This document shows, in pieces, positions 9,085-18,223 of a stretch of 64,000 bases of DNA; position 1 is the first letter of the stretch; every line of letters starts with the position of its first letter. The notes under the pieces are model-generated. The model was not told the DNA's origin and did no database searches. It saw only the letters and a program-made list of their open reading frames with translations. Position numbers and translations under genes: made by a program. Source of the stretch: Fodinisporobacter ferrooxydans (GTDB lineage: Bacteria > Bacillota > Bacilli > Tumebacillales > MYW30-H2); assembly GCF_022818495.1 (NCBI RefSeq), contig NZ_CP089291.1, positions 496,001-560,000 on the forward strand, given 5' to 3'.

Positions 9085-9884
9085 CTACTCGTTTATTTCA
9101 ATCCGTTGAATTTTACCTGCAATAAAGATATAAGACAACGCTCCAATCAGCGCGACTACACTTATGAAAACCAAGGCTCCGGAAAACGAATGGGTGGCAT
9201 TGACGATGATTCCTACGACAAGAGGTGTAACTATTCCCGCCAGATTCCCCATAAAGTTAAATACCCCGCCTGCCAAGCCGACTAATTCACTCGGTGCGAT
9301 ATCCGATACCAATGTCCATGAAATCGCTGACATGCCTTGTGCAAAAAATGCCACTGACATGATCGTGATTATCATGCTCGTGGAAGTCGTATAGTTGGCC
9401 AAGATGATCGCACAGGCAAGCAGCAAGCCTGTAATAATCGGAGTTTTGCGGGATGCTCCTGTGGAAAATCCGCGCCGCAACATCCGGTCTGACAAATACC
9501 CGCTGAATATTACACCCAAAAATGCCGCAATGTACGGAATCGATCCTAAAAATCCGGCTTTCAGAAACTGCATGTGCTTTGCTGACACAAGATATGTCGG
9601 GAACCACGTCAGGAAAAAGAACAGCGTGGATGTATTGGCAAACTGACCGATATAAATCCCCCAGAGCTGCCGATGATTAAACAGATGCCGCAAATGTGCC
9701 AGATTCAATGTTTTTACCGTGCCTGCTGTTTCGGCAAGTCCGCCGCCTTGGCGAATATACTCCATCTCTGCCTGGTTGATATAGCGGCTATCCTTGGGAT
9801 CCCGATAAAACTTAAACCAAAAAATAGCGAAGTGGGTCGACTGTTTTTCATTTGAATTCTATGAATGTCCATCTGTTGTTGCAT
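9085..9884 (-). pseudogene. MFS (ACS-type) transporter with large internal deletion and frameshift
   Basis: The minus-strand start at 9884 has a good ribosome binding site (GGGAGGAAACGTAA) and encodes MQQQMDIHRIQMKNS, a normal N-terminal tail. After about 15 codons the frame changes directly into the mid-protein loop typical of these transporters (WFKFYRDPKDS), followed by about 226 intact codons for the C-terminal six-helix half. Transmembrane helices 1-6 are therefore missing, and the C-terminal half is out of frame with the start (in-frame TAG near 9861). The surviving half resembles glucarate/galactarate/hexuronate or quinate-type anion:cation symporters. The gene cannot make a working carrier. 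Confidence 0.82.
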
Positions 9885-9930
9885 TTACGTTTCCTCCCAC
9901 TTTAAATAAATTCTGATTCCTTGGCAATAA

Positions 9931-10758
9931 TCACCGATTGCATGGAGATGAGTGAGTATCGAGATAGTCCTTTGCGGTTTGCAAACAGCGCCGCGCAAAT
10001 TCCTCATAACCTAATTCCTGAACACGCTTGACGTGCGGCAGCTCCAACGAATAGGGAATCTCGGGCATCCGATTTAGGATGGCAGCAATATCAATGCCAC
10101 CCTCGCCCACATACAGGCGCTCTGCACGTCCGGTATGGAGCAAGCCTTCGCGCGTGGTCGGAATCTCTTTAGGCGCGTCGCAAACATGTGCGAAGTGGAA
10201 CCATTCCCGCGGCACCGAATCCAGCTCCTCAAGCCTGACGTGCGAACGGTTGAAATGAAGCGTATCAACCATGATGCCGGCATTTTCCCGGTTAGCAGCG
10301 CTGACAATATCGACAGCTTCCTTGAGAGTCGTGACACTCGCCCATGTGACGAATTCGAAATCCACCGTCAGGCCGAACGGTTTGGCCAGATCGCAAAGTT
10401 CGGAAAAGCAATCAATCACGAAATTTCGATCTTCGGTCCAAGCGCTGGTAAGAATATGACGCCCGCCCAATTCAGCCGCAACTTCCATGGCAGGAAGATA
10501 GATTTTCGGATCAACGCCATCATAGATGCGCGCAAGTTCGATGTCGAGCAGCTTTACGCCCGTTTCGGCCAGTGCAGCTTTGGTTTGTCGCATCATCACC
10601 TTGTCTTCGGCTAACGGATATTTCGGCTCGTTGGGAGTTCCCAGATCGATGGGCCGAAAACTGACGAAATCATAGCCGGTTCGTGCGGCTATATAAGTCA
10701 TTTCCGGAGGCGTACAGCCAAGCACTGTAAGGTGAGCCAGTGAAAATTGTCTTGTCAT
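9931..10758 (-). CDS. sugar phosphate isomerase/epimerase-like TIM-barrel protein
   Basis: AP-endonuclease-2-type TIM barrel of 275 residues. Family features are the start FSLAHLTVLGCTPPEMTYIAARTGYDFVSFR, given here in two overlapping strands, the metal-site segments DIELARI and DFEFV, VDTLHFNRSH, HVCDAP and the C-terminal SLELPH. Such proteins include inosose dehydratase/isomerases and 3-dehydroshikimate dehydratases. Next to a dehydroquinase and a polyol dehydrogenase, a 3-dehydroshikimate dehydratase role is attractive but unproven. The ATG at 10758 is preferred over an in-frame TTG that overlaps the GGAGGA ribosome binding site. First gene of the cluster. Confidence 0.8.
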   Translation of the reverse strand: MTRQFSLAHLTVLGCTPPEMTYIAARTGYDFVSFRPIDLGTPNEPKYPLAEDKVMMRQTKAALAETGVKLLDIELARIYDGVDPKIYLPAMEVAAELGGRHILTSAWTEDRNFVIDCFSELCDLAKPFGLTVDFEFVTWASVTTLKEAVDIVSAANRENAGIMVDTLHFNRSHVRLEELDSVPREWFHFAHVCDAPKEIPTTREGLLHTGRAERLYVGEGGIDIAAILNRMPEIPYSLELPHVKRVQELGYEEFARRCLQTAKDYLDTHSSPCNR

Positions 10759-10901
10759 CTTCTTGTATTCCTCCAATCTAGCGATTTCTAACGATGTACT
10801 AAATATTACTATCGAATTAGCAACGAGTTATAGATTATATAGATCGGTCTAAATAAAAACTATTATTTCATTACCTTTATCAGTTATTGGTGCAATAAAA
10901 T

Positions 10902-12101
10902 TCAAATGACACCGTTCTCGCGCAATTCCTCGATTTCTTTTGGATTTAACCCTAAAAAACTGCTGAGAATTTCATTGTTATGCTCACCTAAATCAGGCGC
11001 TACATGTCTGATGCTTCCAGGCGTTTTTTCAAATTTCGGGACAATCCCCGGGACTTTAATCTGACCCAATCGCGGATGTTTTACTTCAATAATATTTTCC
11101 CGTGCTTTGTACTGCGGATTTTCAAAAATATCCTTGATACTTAAAATAGGACTCACAGGCACGCCATACTCATCCAGCCTTTGCAGCAGTTCGTCCCGGT
11201 TCATGGTGAGGATCCAATCGGCCACAATCTGATTTGTCTCATCATTATTTTCCAGGCGTTTGGCATTGATATGGAATTTGGGATCTGACAACATGTCTTC
11301 CCTGTCCATTGCTTTGGCTAGCCGCTCAAAGGTAGAATCGGTGCTTGTGACGAGCACAACCCACTGACCATCTTTGGTTTGAAATGTGCCGGACGGACTT
11401 GAGTGTCCAAATAAACCAGGCGCCCTCTCCCTTACCTTGCCAAGCTGATCGTGTTCGGCAATCAAGAACTCCATCATGCGAAATACCGATTCATATAGTG
11501 CGATATCCACCATTTGGCCGCTGCCTTCCGGATTTACATCGCGGTAATACACGGCTGTCACAGCAGCGAATGCTACGTAGATTCCGGTAATATAATCCGT
11601 AAGGGAAAAGGACGGGCTTACCGGGTGCCGATCTGGAAATCCTTGCAGATACGTATACCCGCTAAACGCCGTCGCCGGTGTGCCAAAGCCTGCTTTTTCC
11701 CGATAAGGTCCTGTCTGGCCATATCCGGATACCCGCACCATGACTAAATTCGGATTGATTTTTTTCAATTCTTCATACCCGGCACCCCATTTTTCCAATG
11801 TGCCTGGCCGGAAATTTTCGATGATAATATCCACTTTCGCCGCCAGCTTTTTAAAAATTTCAATGCCTTCCGGTTTATGCAAATCCAATGTCAGGGATTT
11901 CTTATTTCTGGATAATCCCGGCCACCGGAGCGGTTCTTTGTCCAGAAATGGCCCCACACTCCGCAGCGTGTCACCTTTTCCAGGCATTTCAACTTTAATA
12001 ATATCAGCCCCAAAGTCGCCCAACAGCACGGCTCCAAAGGGAGCTGCAATCATCGTAGAAACATCCAGTACTTTGACTCCTTCGAGTGGCAAACGTCCCA
12101 T
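10902..12101 (-). CDS. class III CoA-transferase (CaiB/BaiF family)
   Basis: Formyl-CoA:oxalate/carnitine-type CoA-transferase of 399 residues, moving CoA between two carboxylic acids through an aspartyl-CoA anhydride. Typical blocks are DVSTMIAAPFGAVLLGDFGADIIKVE (in pieces), SRNKKSLTLDL, ENFRPG and VSGYGQTGPY. Asp169 in SLTDYITG falls at the position of the catalytic aspartate of formyl-CoA transferase. The start at 12101 has GGAGGA seven bases upstream; an in-frame start at 12161 lacks one. It is the third gene of the aldehyde dehydrogenase / ThDP enzyme unit. A six-codon remnant of the same gene start, with its ribosome binding site, lies at 25031-25070. Confidence 0.9.
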   Translation of the reverse strand: MGRLPLEGVKVLDVSTMIAAPFGAVLLGDFGADIIKVEMPGKGDTLRSVGPFLDKEPLRWPGLSRNKKSLTLDLHKPEGIEIFKKLAAKVDIIIENFRPGTLEKWGAGYEELKKINPNLVMVRVSGYGQTGPYREKAGFGTPATAFSGYTYLQGFPDRHPVSPSFSLTDYITGIYVAFAAVTAVYYRDVNPEGSGQMVDIALYESVFRMMEFLIAEHDQLGKVRERAPGLFGHSSPSGTFQTKDGQWVVLVTSTDSTFERLAKAMDREDMLSDPKFHINAKRLENNDETNQIVADWILTMNRDELLQRLDEYGVPVSPILSIKDIFENPQYKARENIIEVKHPRLGQIKVPGIVPKFEKTPGSIRHVAPDLGEHNNEILSSFLGLNPKEIEELRENGVI

Positions 12102-12251
12102 TGTAGTGTCCTCCATGAAATTCCGAATTTCCATGTTTCTACGATAAGGGTTGTCTCTCATCGCAGAAACATGAATGAAACTTATCCGTAATATTTTTGA
12201 ATATATTTAATAATTTTGAGTTTTTGATAAAGTCGTTTCAATACGCAAACA

Positions 12252-14012
12252 TCAATCTGTACTGACATGGGATTTTTTCTCATTGGGCGAGTAAATATCT
12301 AAGATATTCCAGTGTCCGGATGTCGGAACCGGCTCATTTAACATCGCGACATCAATCACGAACGGCTTGTTGGATGCGATCGCCCGCTGCAGCGCAGGTT
12401 TAAATTCCTCGGCCGACTGGATTTTGACTCCGTCCACCCCATACGCTTTGGCGATGCTGGCGTAATCGGGGGAATAGGATTGCCCCTCTTTCTTGAATAC
12501 GGTTCCATATGTGGTATCGTAATGGGCTTTTTCCAAGCCTGCAATCGTGCCGAATGCGGAGTTGTTCATGATCACCCAGATCACCGGTATGTTTTCTTCC
12601 ACAGCGGTTGCCAACACGGCAGGATTTTGTCCGAACCCGCCGTCGCCCACGAGGGAAACGACCACTTTCTCCGGTTGGGCAATTTTCGCTCCCAATGCGG
12701 CCGGCGCTCCAAATCCCATCGTGCAATATCCGCCGGGTGTCAAGATCGTACCCGCTTCATAGATCGGGAATTGTTGTCCGACTCCGTTTTTATTCCAGCC
12801 CACGTCTGTGGTGATATACGCATCCCGCGGCAATGCTTCGCGCACCTCTTGCAAAATCCGTTCCGGCCGCATGGGGAAGGAAGGATTTTCAATATGCACA
12901 TGATTCTTGGCTGTAAATTCTTTTTTATAGGAAGCAATTTCTTGTTTTAATGCTTCCTTTTGCATGCCTTGCGGCACCATCGCTTTGGCGACCCGATTCA
13001 GAACCGTCAAGGCCTGTTTCAAATCGGCCACCGCTCCGATTTCGACGGGGAAATTGCGGCCGATTTCGTTCGCATCGATATCGATATGAATCAACTTCGT
13101 AGGCGGGAAATGGAAGGTATACTCCGGTTCCCATGAGCTGCAATCCGCTTCCGCAAACCGCGTGCCGAGCGCCAGAATATAATCCGCCTGCCGGCACTTG
13201 TCGTTGACAAACTGTGTGCCCCAGAATCCGGTCATGCCCAATGCAAACGGATGATCATCCGCTACGGCGCCTTTGCCCATCACCGAATACGCCACAGGAA
13301 TGCCAAGATGCCCGACAAACTCCCGCAGCTCTTCCGCCGCGTTTGCCAGCATGACGCCGCCGCCCGCATAGATGAGCGGATATTTGGCATTGGAGAGTCT
13401 TTCAATGATTTGTTTGGCGGTTTCCTCATCGATCGATGGTTTCCGGATCGTTTTCGTATGATGCTTCAACCGTTCAAACAGCGCCACATCCACTTCTTTG
13501 GAAAAGATGTCCATGGGCACATCGACGAGCACCGGGCCGGGTCTTCCGCTTTCCGCCAATTGGAACGCCTTTTCGAGAATCTCGGGAAACAGATCCGGAC
13601 GATCCACGCGCCACGCCCGCTTGACGAAGGGACGATAGATTTCGTATTGGGATGCATCCGCATGCAGATTGACTTCCTGGTGTGGATGTTTGCCGTAATA
13701 GTGACTGGGGACATCGCCTGCGATCACGACCATGGGAATGGAATCCAAGGCCGCATTGGCAACGCCTGTGGCCGCGTTGGTCAAACCAGGGCCCAAGTGA
13801 CTCAAAACGACAGCCGTTTGTTTTTTCGCCCGGGCATACCCGTCGGCCGCATGTGCGGCGATTTGTTCGTGGCGCGTATTGATAAACTGGATGGAGCTTT
13901 TCTCCAAAGCAGCCAATACCGCAATATTCGTATGGCCGCAAAGCCCAAAGATGTGTTCGACGCCCCGATCTTCCAGATACTTCACCAGTTGATGCGAGAT
14001 TAAATCTTTCAT
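12252..14012 (-). CDS. thiamine-diphosphate enzyme, acetolactate synthase-like (copy 1)
   Basis: ThDP-dependent decarboxylase/carboligase of 586 residues with the three-domain layout of the acetohydroxyacid synthase superfamily. Glu49 in RHEQIAAHAADGYAR is the cofactor-activating glutamate. The middle Rossmann-like domain spans ~190-340. The ThDP/Mg motif GDGGFGQN ... MNN lies near 440-470. It could be an acetolactate synthase-like carboligase, an oxalyl-CoA decarboxylase-like enzyme (the neighbouring CoA-transferase would fit) or a 2-oxoacid decarboxylase; sequence alone does not decide. Its AAGGAGG ribosome binding site lies in a short segment identical to the 3' end of the alcohol dehydrogenase gene before copy 2. 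Nearly identical to 25094-26869. Confidence 0.88.
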   Translation of the reverse strand: MKDLISHQLVKYLEDRGVEHIFGLCGHTNIAVLAALEKSSIQFINTRHEQIAAHAADGYARAKKQTAVVLSHLGPGLTNAATGVANAALDSIPMVVIAGDVPSHYYGKHPHQEVNLHADASQYEIYRPFVKRAWRVDRPDLFPEILEKAFQLAESGRPGPVLVDVPMDIFSKEVDVALFERLKHHTKTIRKPSIDEETAKQIIERLSNAKYPLIYAGGGVMLANAAEELREFVGHLGIPVAYSVMGKGAVADDHPFALGMTGFWGTQFVNDKCRQADYILALGTRFAEADCSSWEPEYTFHFPPTKLIHIDIDANEIGRNFPVEIGAVADLKQALTVLNRVAKAMVPQGMQKEALKQEIASYKKEFTAKNHVHIENPSFPMRPERILQEVREALPRDAYITTDVGWNKNGVGQQFPIYEAGTILTPGGYCTMGFGAPAALGAKIAQPEKVVVSLVGDGGFGQNPAVLATAVEENIPVIWVIMNNSAFGTIAGLEKAHYDTTYGTVFKKEGQSYSPDYASIAKAYGVDGVKIQSAEEFKPALQRAIASNKPFVIDVAMLNEPVPTSGHWNILDIYSPNEKKSHVSTD

Positions 14013-14032
14013 TGGCCAGGAGCCTCCTTAAA
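12256..14032. repeat. 1.78-kb duplication, copy 1 (partner 25113-26889)
   Basis: Same orientation and constant offset of 12857 bp to the partner. By eye about twenty base differences in 1777 bp, almost all synonymous; only two amino-acid changes plus a different C-terminus. The copy extends 20 bases beyond the ThDP gene start and contains the last codons of the alcohol dehydrogenase (KEAPGQ stop) that is complete only beside copy 2. Confidence 0.95.
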
Positions 14033-14091
14033 TTTAGTGTTGGTAACGTTTAAAATGGATCAACTTGTCATACTCTTATCATCTTTTTCAT

Positions 14092-15531
14092 TCATCCCTG
14101 TTCAGGAATTTGCAATACGATCATTTTCATCTCTGTCATATCTTCAATCGCAAAACGAGGACCCTCGCGACCGATTCCACTGTTCTTCACACCGCCATAC
14201 GGCCAATGATCCAGCCGGAAATTCGAAGTGCCATTGATGACCACACCGCCCACTTCGAGGGCATGCGCCACTTTGTATGCCAAATCCATTTGATTGGTAA
14301 ACAACCCCGCTTGCAGTCCGTAGGGAGAATCATTCGTCTCGGCAATCGCTTCTTCAATGGTTTCATAAGGAATAATGCTCACGACCGGTCCAAACACCTC
14401 TTGACAGACGACTTTACTCGTTTTTGGCGGGTTCAACAGCACGGTCGGTTCCACAGTCGCACCGTTGCGTCGGCCGCCGCAAATCAACTGGGCTCCCAAC
14501 CGGATCGATTCTTCAATCCAATCCGCTACCCGTTTTGCCGTATTTGCATCGACGAGGCAACCAATGTCGGTATCCGGCAATAGCGGGTCCCCGATCTTCA
14601 GCTTTGACACTTCCTGTTTTAAGCGTTGCGCAAACGATTCGACGACAGAATGATGGACATAAATCCGTTGGACTGAGATACAGCTTTGACCGGAATTGCT
14701 GTATCCCGTTCGCGCACACAGATAGGCCGCCCGTGCCAAATCTGCATCCTCATGTACGATCGTTGACGCGTTTCCGCCCAACTCCAGCAGCACCTTTTTC
14801 ATCCCGGCCAATTCCGATATATTCTGTCCTGCCCTCACACTGCCGGTAAACGATACCACATGGACGCGAGGATCTTTTACGATCTGCTGGCCGATTTCCA
14901 CTCCGCCAAGAACCATGTTGATGGCGTTTTCCGGCAAACCGGCATCGAGTAGTAATTTCAAAAGTTCTGTGGCAATCAAAGGCGTTTGGGGAGCCGGCTT
15001 TAAAATCAGGCTGTTCCCTGCTGCAAATGCCGGACCTACCTTATGGCAGATCAGATTTAACGGAGCATTAAACGGCGTAATCGCGCCTACCACACCGACA
15101 GGAACGCGAAATGTCGTTGCAATCGCTCTTGTGCCCCGTTGAGAGGCATCGCCAGGGATCGTTTCTCCGATGAGCCGCTTCGCTTCTTCTCCTGAGAGTT
15201 CCAATGTTTCGATCGAGCGCGACACTTCATCGAGGGTATTTTTTAAAGGCTTTCCTAATTCAAGAGAGATGATTTCCGCGAATCTCCGCTTTTCTTGCTC
15301 CAGCAGCATCGATGCCCGTTTTAAAATCCGCGCCCGTTCATGGGAAGGAATGTTCGCAATCTCTGTTTTGGCAGCATGGACAGTTGCCAACGCATGCTCC
15401 ACATCCGCGGGTGTTGCCAAAAATTGCTCGCCAATCACCTCTCCCGAGTACGGACTTATGATCGAAACGGCTTCCCGTCCCGCTGAAATCCATTTCCTAT
15501 CAATGTACGACTGTGCTTTTCTTATACTCAT
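14092..15531 (-). CDS. NAD(P)-dependent aldehyde dehydrogenase
   Basis: Aldehyde dehydrogenase superfamily, 479 residues, oxidising an aldehyde to its acid. Cofactor and catalytic blocks are ITPFNAPLNLICHK near 155, SFTGSV near 230, catalytic glutamate in LELGGNAS near 252 and catalytic cysteine in SGQSCISVQR near 285. The C-terminal block is PYGGVKNSGIGREG. AGGTGATTAGAC precedes the ATG. It is first in the unit with the ThDP enzyme and CoA-transferase, so it may remove or supply the aldehyde from the ThDP reaction. Between it and its promoter lies a small iclR relic. Lactaldehyde-, sulfolactaldehyde- or succinate-semialdehyde-type substrates are all possible. Confidence 0.9.
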   Translation of the reverse strand: MSIRKAQSYIDRKWISAGREAVSIISPYSGEVIGEQFLATPADVEHALATVHAAKTEIANIPSHERARILKRASMLLEQEKRRFAEIISLELGKPLKNTLDEVSRSIETLELSGEEAKRLIGETIPGDASQRGTRAIATTFRVPVGVVGAITPFNAPLNLICHKVGPAFAAGNSLILKPAPQTPLIATELLKLLLDAGLPENAINMVLGGVEIGQQIVKDPRVHVVSFTGSVRAGQNISELAGMKKVLLELGGNASTIVHEDADLARAAYLCARTGYSNSGQSCISVQRIYVHHSVVESFAQRLKQEVSKLKIGDPLLPDTDIGCLVDANTAKRVADWIEESIRLGAQLICGGRRNGATVEPTVLLNPPKTSKVVCQEVFGPVVSIIPYETIEEAIAETNDSPYGLQAGLFTNQMDLAYKVAHALEVGGVVINGTSNFRLDHWPYGGVKNSGIGREGPRFAIEDMTEMKMIVLQIPEQG

Positions 15532-15607
15532 GTCTAATCACCTGCTTTTTAAAATGATGAATGAAAAATAAAAGAACCTGGATATGAAATAGCAACTAAA
15601 CCATCAT

Positions 15608-15668
15608 AAGATGAGTCAGTTTAAACACTAAAATACAAGCGCTTACTTTACTATCAACACGAAATATG
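15608..15668 (-). pseudogene. iclR C-terminal fragment
   Basis: Minus-strand translation reads IFRVDSKVSACILVF, matching IFGVDGEVSACISVS near the end of the intact IclR protein (29499-30293). The DNA around ACAAGCGCTTACTT is shared at both loci. Only about 20 codons survive, between promoter A and the aldehyde dehydrogenase. This indicates that an iclR copy once led this operon and was nearly deleted. Confidence 0.72.
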
Positions 15669-15725
15669 TGTATAACTCCACCGATCAAGCGAAACTTGAA
15701 TTTGGCGGAATCTCCGACTGATAAA

Positions 15726-15802
15726 ATTCCATTCAGCGGAATTTAATTACGCTTATCGGAATCCGTTAAAGAAATATTACAAAACTTTTAATCGAATTGC
15801 AA
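15726..15802 (-). promoter_or_regulatory. promoter/operator A (aldehyde dehydrogenase unit)
   Basis: Minus strand: -35 TTGCAA (15797-15802), 17-bp spacer, -10 TAATAT (15774-15779), then an ATTCC half-site and an ATTCC-N7-GGAAT palindrome (15726-15742). The forward-strand GGAAT to GGAAT spacing is 20 bp, and from the inner GGAAT to GCAATAG is 36 bp, both identical in promoters B and C. The operator lies at and after the expected transcription start, a repressor-like position. Confidence 0.8.
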
Positions 15803-15806
15803 TAGT

Positions 15807-16079
15807 TTATTTTAAGAATGATACACATGGAATTGGAACGCGGACAACTCGATTCGGCATTTCATTTGATATTTCAAAATGACATCGTTGAAGAACGGGC
15901 GTTTTTTTCAGACTGCCATTGTCATGGCGTATATGGAGGAAATTGCGGATCCTGATTTCATATAAGAAACGATAAAACGGTTACAGCGAATTGATATCGA
16001 TGGTGTTTTGGAAAGTGATTCTTGTCAAAGAAGGTAAACAAAGTATGGCAGGCGGAGAAGGCGGAACCGGAGCGGAAAA
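15807..16079. other. intergenic stretch with a possible decayed plus-strand ORF
   Basis: No intact gene. On the plus strand short open pieces join only through frameshifts: MELERGQLDSAFHLIFQND, then AIVMAYMEEIADPDF, then a lysine-rich VWQAEKAEPERKKK. This suggests a decayed coding sequence of unknown family, but I cannot identify it and it may be chance. Confidence 0.25.
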
Positions 16080-16081
16080 AG

Positions 16082-16104
16082 AAAAAATGGATAGTGCTAT
16101 CCAT
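16082..16104 (-). terminator. intrinsic terminator of the chemoreceptor gene
   Basis: Minus strand: ATGGATAG, two-base loop region, CTATCCAT, followed directly by a T run. It sits 43 bases after the stop of the chemoreceptor gene 16147-17964. Confidence 0.7.
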
Positions 16105-16146
16105 TTATGCAAGTACGCTTAATATTGAACATTTCGTATTGAACAC

Positions 16147-17964
16147 TTAATATTGAAATTGATTTACCACATTTTTTAATACTTCGGCCATATTCGATAG
16201 TTGCTGAATGGAAGAAGCAATTTCACTGATAGAAGATGTCTGCTCCTGAATGGACGCAGCTACTTGTTGCGTATTGCTTGCCGAGTTTTCTGCAATGGCA
16301 ATGACCATATTACTGGAATTGGAAATTTCCGCAATTCCTTGGTTGACTGTTTCAATACCGCTGAGAGTATTCTGTATTTGATGATCGACATCTTTTACAG
16401 CATCATGTATCGTATGGAAAGACTTTTCGGAGATTGAAATTGCATGTAAGCCTGTATCCACTTTCGATTTCACCAAATGCATATTTTCAACTGTCTGTTT
16501 TGTGTCTTCCTGGATCTTCCGTATGATCTGCCCAATCTTCAATGCAGATTCATTGGACTGCTGCGACAATTTTCTCACTTCATCTGCTACTACAGCAAAA
16601 CCCAAGCCATGTTCCCCGGCACGAGCCGCTTCAATCGTTGCGTTCAGTGCCAGCAAATTGCTTTGAGATGAAATTTCCCGAATAATATCAACGATCGAAT
16701 CGATTTGTTTCGCGTGTTGATTTAGAGATTGAATCCGTTGCCCTAATTGTTCTAGGTATTCAACAATCGACTTCATTTCATTTGCAACATTTTGTATTGT
16801 TTGATTTCCATCTTCAACACTTTCTTTGGCCTTGGCAGATGAAGAGTGAATTTCATACGTATTTTGACGCAATTGACTGATTTGGTCTACTACTACAAAA
16901 ATGGACTGGGATGTTATATTTACGCTTGAAAGTTGCTGTTCGGCACCTGCTGAAATCTCTTGCGTTGCTTGGGAGATTTCCTCTGAAACCTGTATCATTT
17001 GATTGGTGCTTGCAGACAACTGTTCAGATGTACTGGCAACCTGATCGGTATTTTCTGCAACCAGTTGAATAATGCCTTGTATATTCGCCATCATTCCATT
17101 AAAGGAAAGAGACAATTGCCCAATTTCATCATTCGTATTGAATTCTAATCGTTTCGTCAAATTTCCATTGCTATTTGCGATATTTTTCATTTCGTTTGTT
17201 ACTTCATTTATCGGTTTTTTGATCATGCGAATAATGAAAAGCGATAGAGCGATACTTATAATTAAAGAAAAGATTATAATTCCAATCGTAACAATTAACG
17301 TTTTTCTAAACAGCGCCTTGCTTATATTTTTTGTTTCATCTGCTTTCTTTGTTTCTATTTGCATCAGTGTGTCCAATTCGGAAATCGATTTATTGACTTT
17401 TGCTATGGAGGTCAACTGTATAGCATTGTGAGTCGTCGAATCTTTTGCATACATCTTGCTATCTTCAATATTCGAAAAGTCATTCGTAATACTGTAAAAC
17501 GAATCATTTAAACCACTTACAAATTGATCCCAAAGTTCCTTATTCTGATTTTGTATGAGGGAACCGGAAATTCTTAGTTGATTCAAAATTTGATTTTCGA
17601 TTTTTGTTATGGATTGATCGATAGATTTGAAAGACTTGCTATCATTGCTTTGCGCAGAAAGCAATAAACTTTCTTGGAGTGAATGTATTTCACTGCTCAT
17701 GGTGCTTAAAGAATTTAGAGAATTGAATTGGTTATCGATAACTTCATTGGCATTTTTTTGAACAGTATAAATATTCTGAATACTAGTCATGCCAATACCA
17801 ATAAGCAAAACATTAACGGCCATAAACCCTGTCAACAGTTTTTTACTTAACGATAAGTTTCGAAATGACAACTTTCGCTTTGTGATGTTTGATATTCGTT
17901 TATCTTTAGAAAATAGTGAAATTTTTTTAATTTTTTGCAAACTGGCAGATAGTCTGAAACGCAT
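16147..17964 (-). CDS. methyl-accepting chemotaxis protein (four-helix-bundle sensor)
   Basis: Chemoreceptor of 605 residues. A charged N-terminal tail is followed by TM1 near 43-65, an extracytoplasmic all-helical 4HB_MCP-like sensor region, TM2 near 225-248, a HAMP domain and the long signalling coiled coil. The conserved hairpin tip reads [19 protein letters not shown]. It signals through CheW/CheA. No recognisable small-molecule Cache domain is present. The start at 17964 has GAGGTGG upstream. It stands alone between the aldehyde dehydrogenase unit and the liv operon and may guide the cell to the substrates those genes handle; that is inference. Confidence 0.93.
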   Translation of the reverse strand: MRFRLSASLQKIKKISLFSKDKRISNITKRKLSFRNLSLSKKLLTGFMAVNVLLIGIGMTSIQNIYTVQKNANEVIDNQFNSLNSLSTMSSEIHSLQESLLLSAQSNDSKSFKSIDQSITKIENQILNQLRISGSLIQNQNKELWDQFVSGLNDSFYSITNDFSNIEDSKMYAKDSTTHNAIQLTSIAKVNKSISELDTLMQIETKKADETKNISKALFRKTLIVTIGIIIFSLIISIALSLFIIRMIKKPINEVTNEMKNIANSNGNLTKRLEFNTNDEIGQLSLSFNGMMANIQGIIQLVAENTDQVASTSEQLSASTNQMIQVSEEISQATQEISAGAEQQLSSVNITSQSIFVVVDQISQLRQNTYEIHSSSAKAKESVEDGNQTIQNVANEMKSIVEYLEQLGQRIQSLNQHAKQIDSIVDIIREISSQSNLLALNATIEAARAGEHGLGFAVVADEVRKLSQQSNESALKIGQIIRKIQEDTKQTVENMHLVKSKVDTGLHAISISEKSFHTIHDAVKDVDHQIQNTLSGIETVNQGIAEISNSSNMVIAIAENSASNTQQVAASIQEQTSSISEIASSIQQLSNMAEVLKNVVNQFQY

Positions 17965-18223
17965 GATAAGGCCACCTCAAAAAAGAAATAGAATCTTGAA
18001 ATGAAAATTCCTTTAGAATTGCCAGCCGATTTGAAGAGCAAGCGAAAACCATATGATTTGCTTTCATATGTTCATCGGATGCATTACAACCAGGCCAATA
18101 TGATTCATTTAGCCTGGCTAAACATAAGGTGTAAGGGGGGGCTATGTCGTTTCCCGTTCCATCCTGCTATCAAAGAACATGAAATACATGATCATGTTTT
18201 CATATTTCCTTGACTATATTCCA

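Noticed and set aside
13251-14003. Long plus-strand frame (250 codons) antisense to ThDP copy 1, repeated at 26108-26860
   Set aside because: Antisense shadow of a conserved coding sequence, repeated only because the gene is duplicated; no ribosome binding site and low-complexity His/Arg-rich product.
15797-15802. Sigma-54 site at the conserved ACTATTGCA of promoters A, B and C
   Set aside because: TTGCA is present but there is no GG ten bases upstream in any of the three; the SigA -35/-10 reading with 17-bp spacing fits all three.
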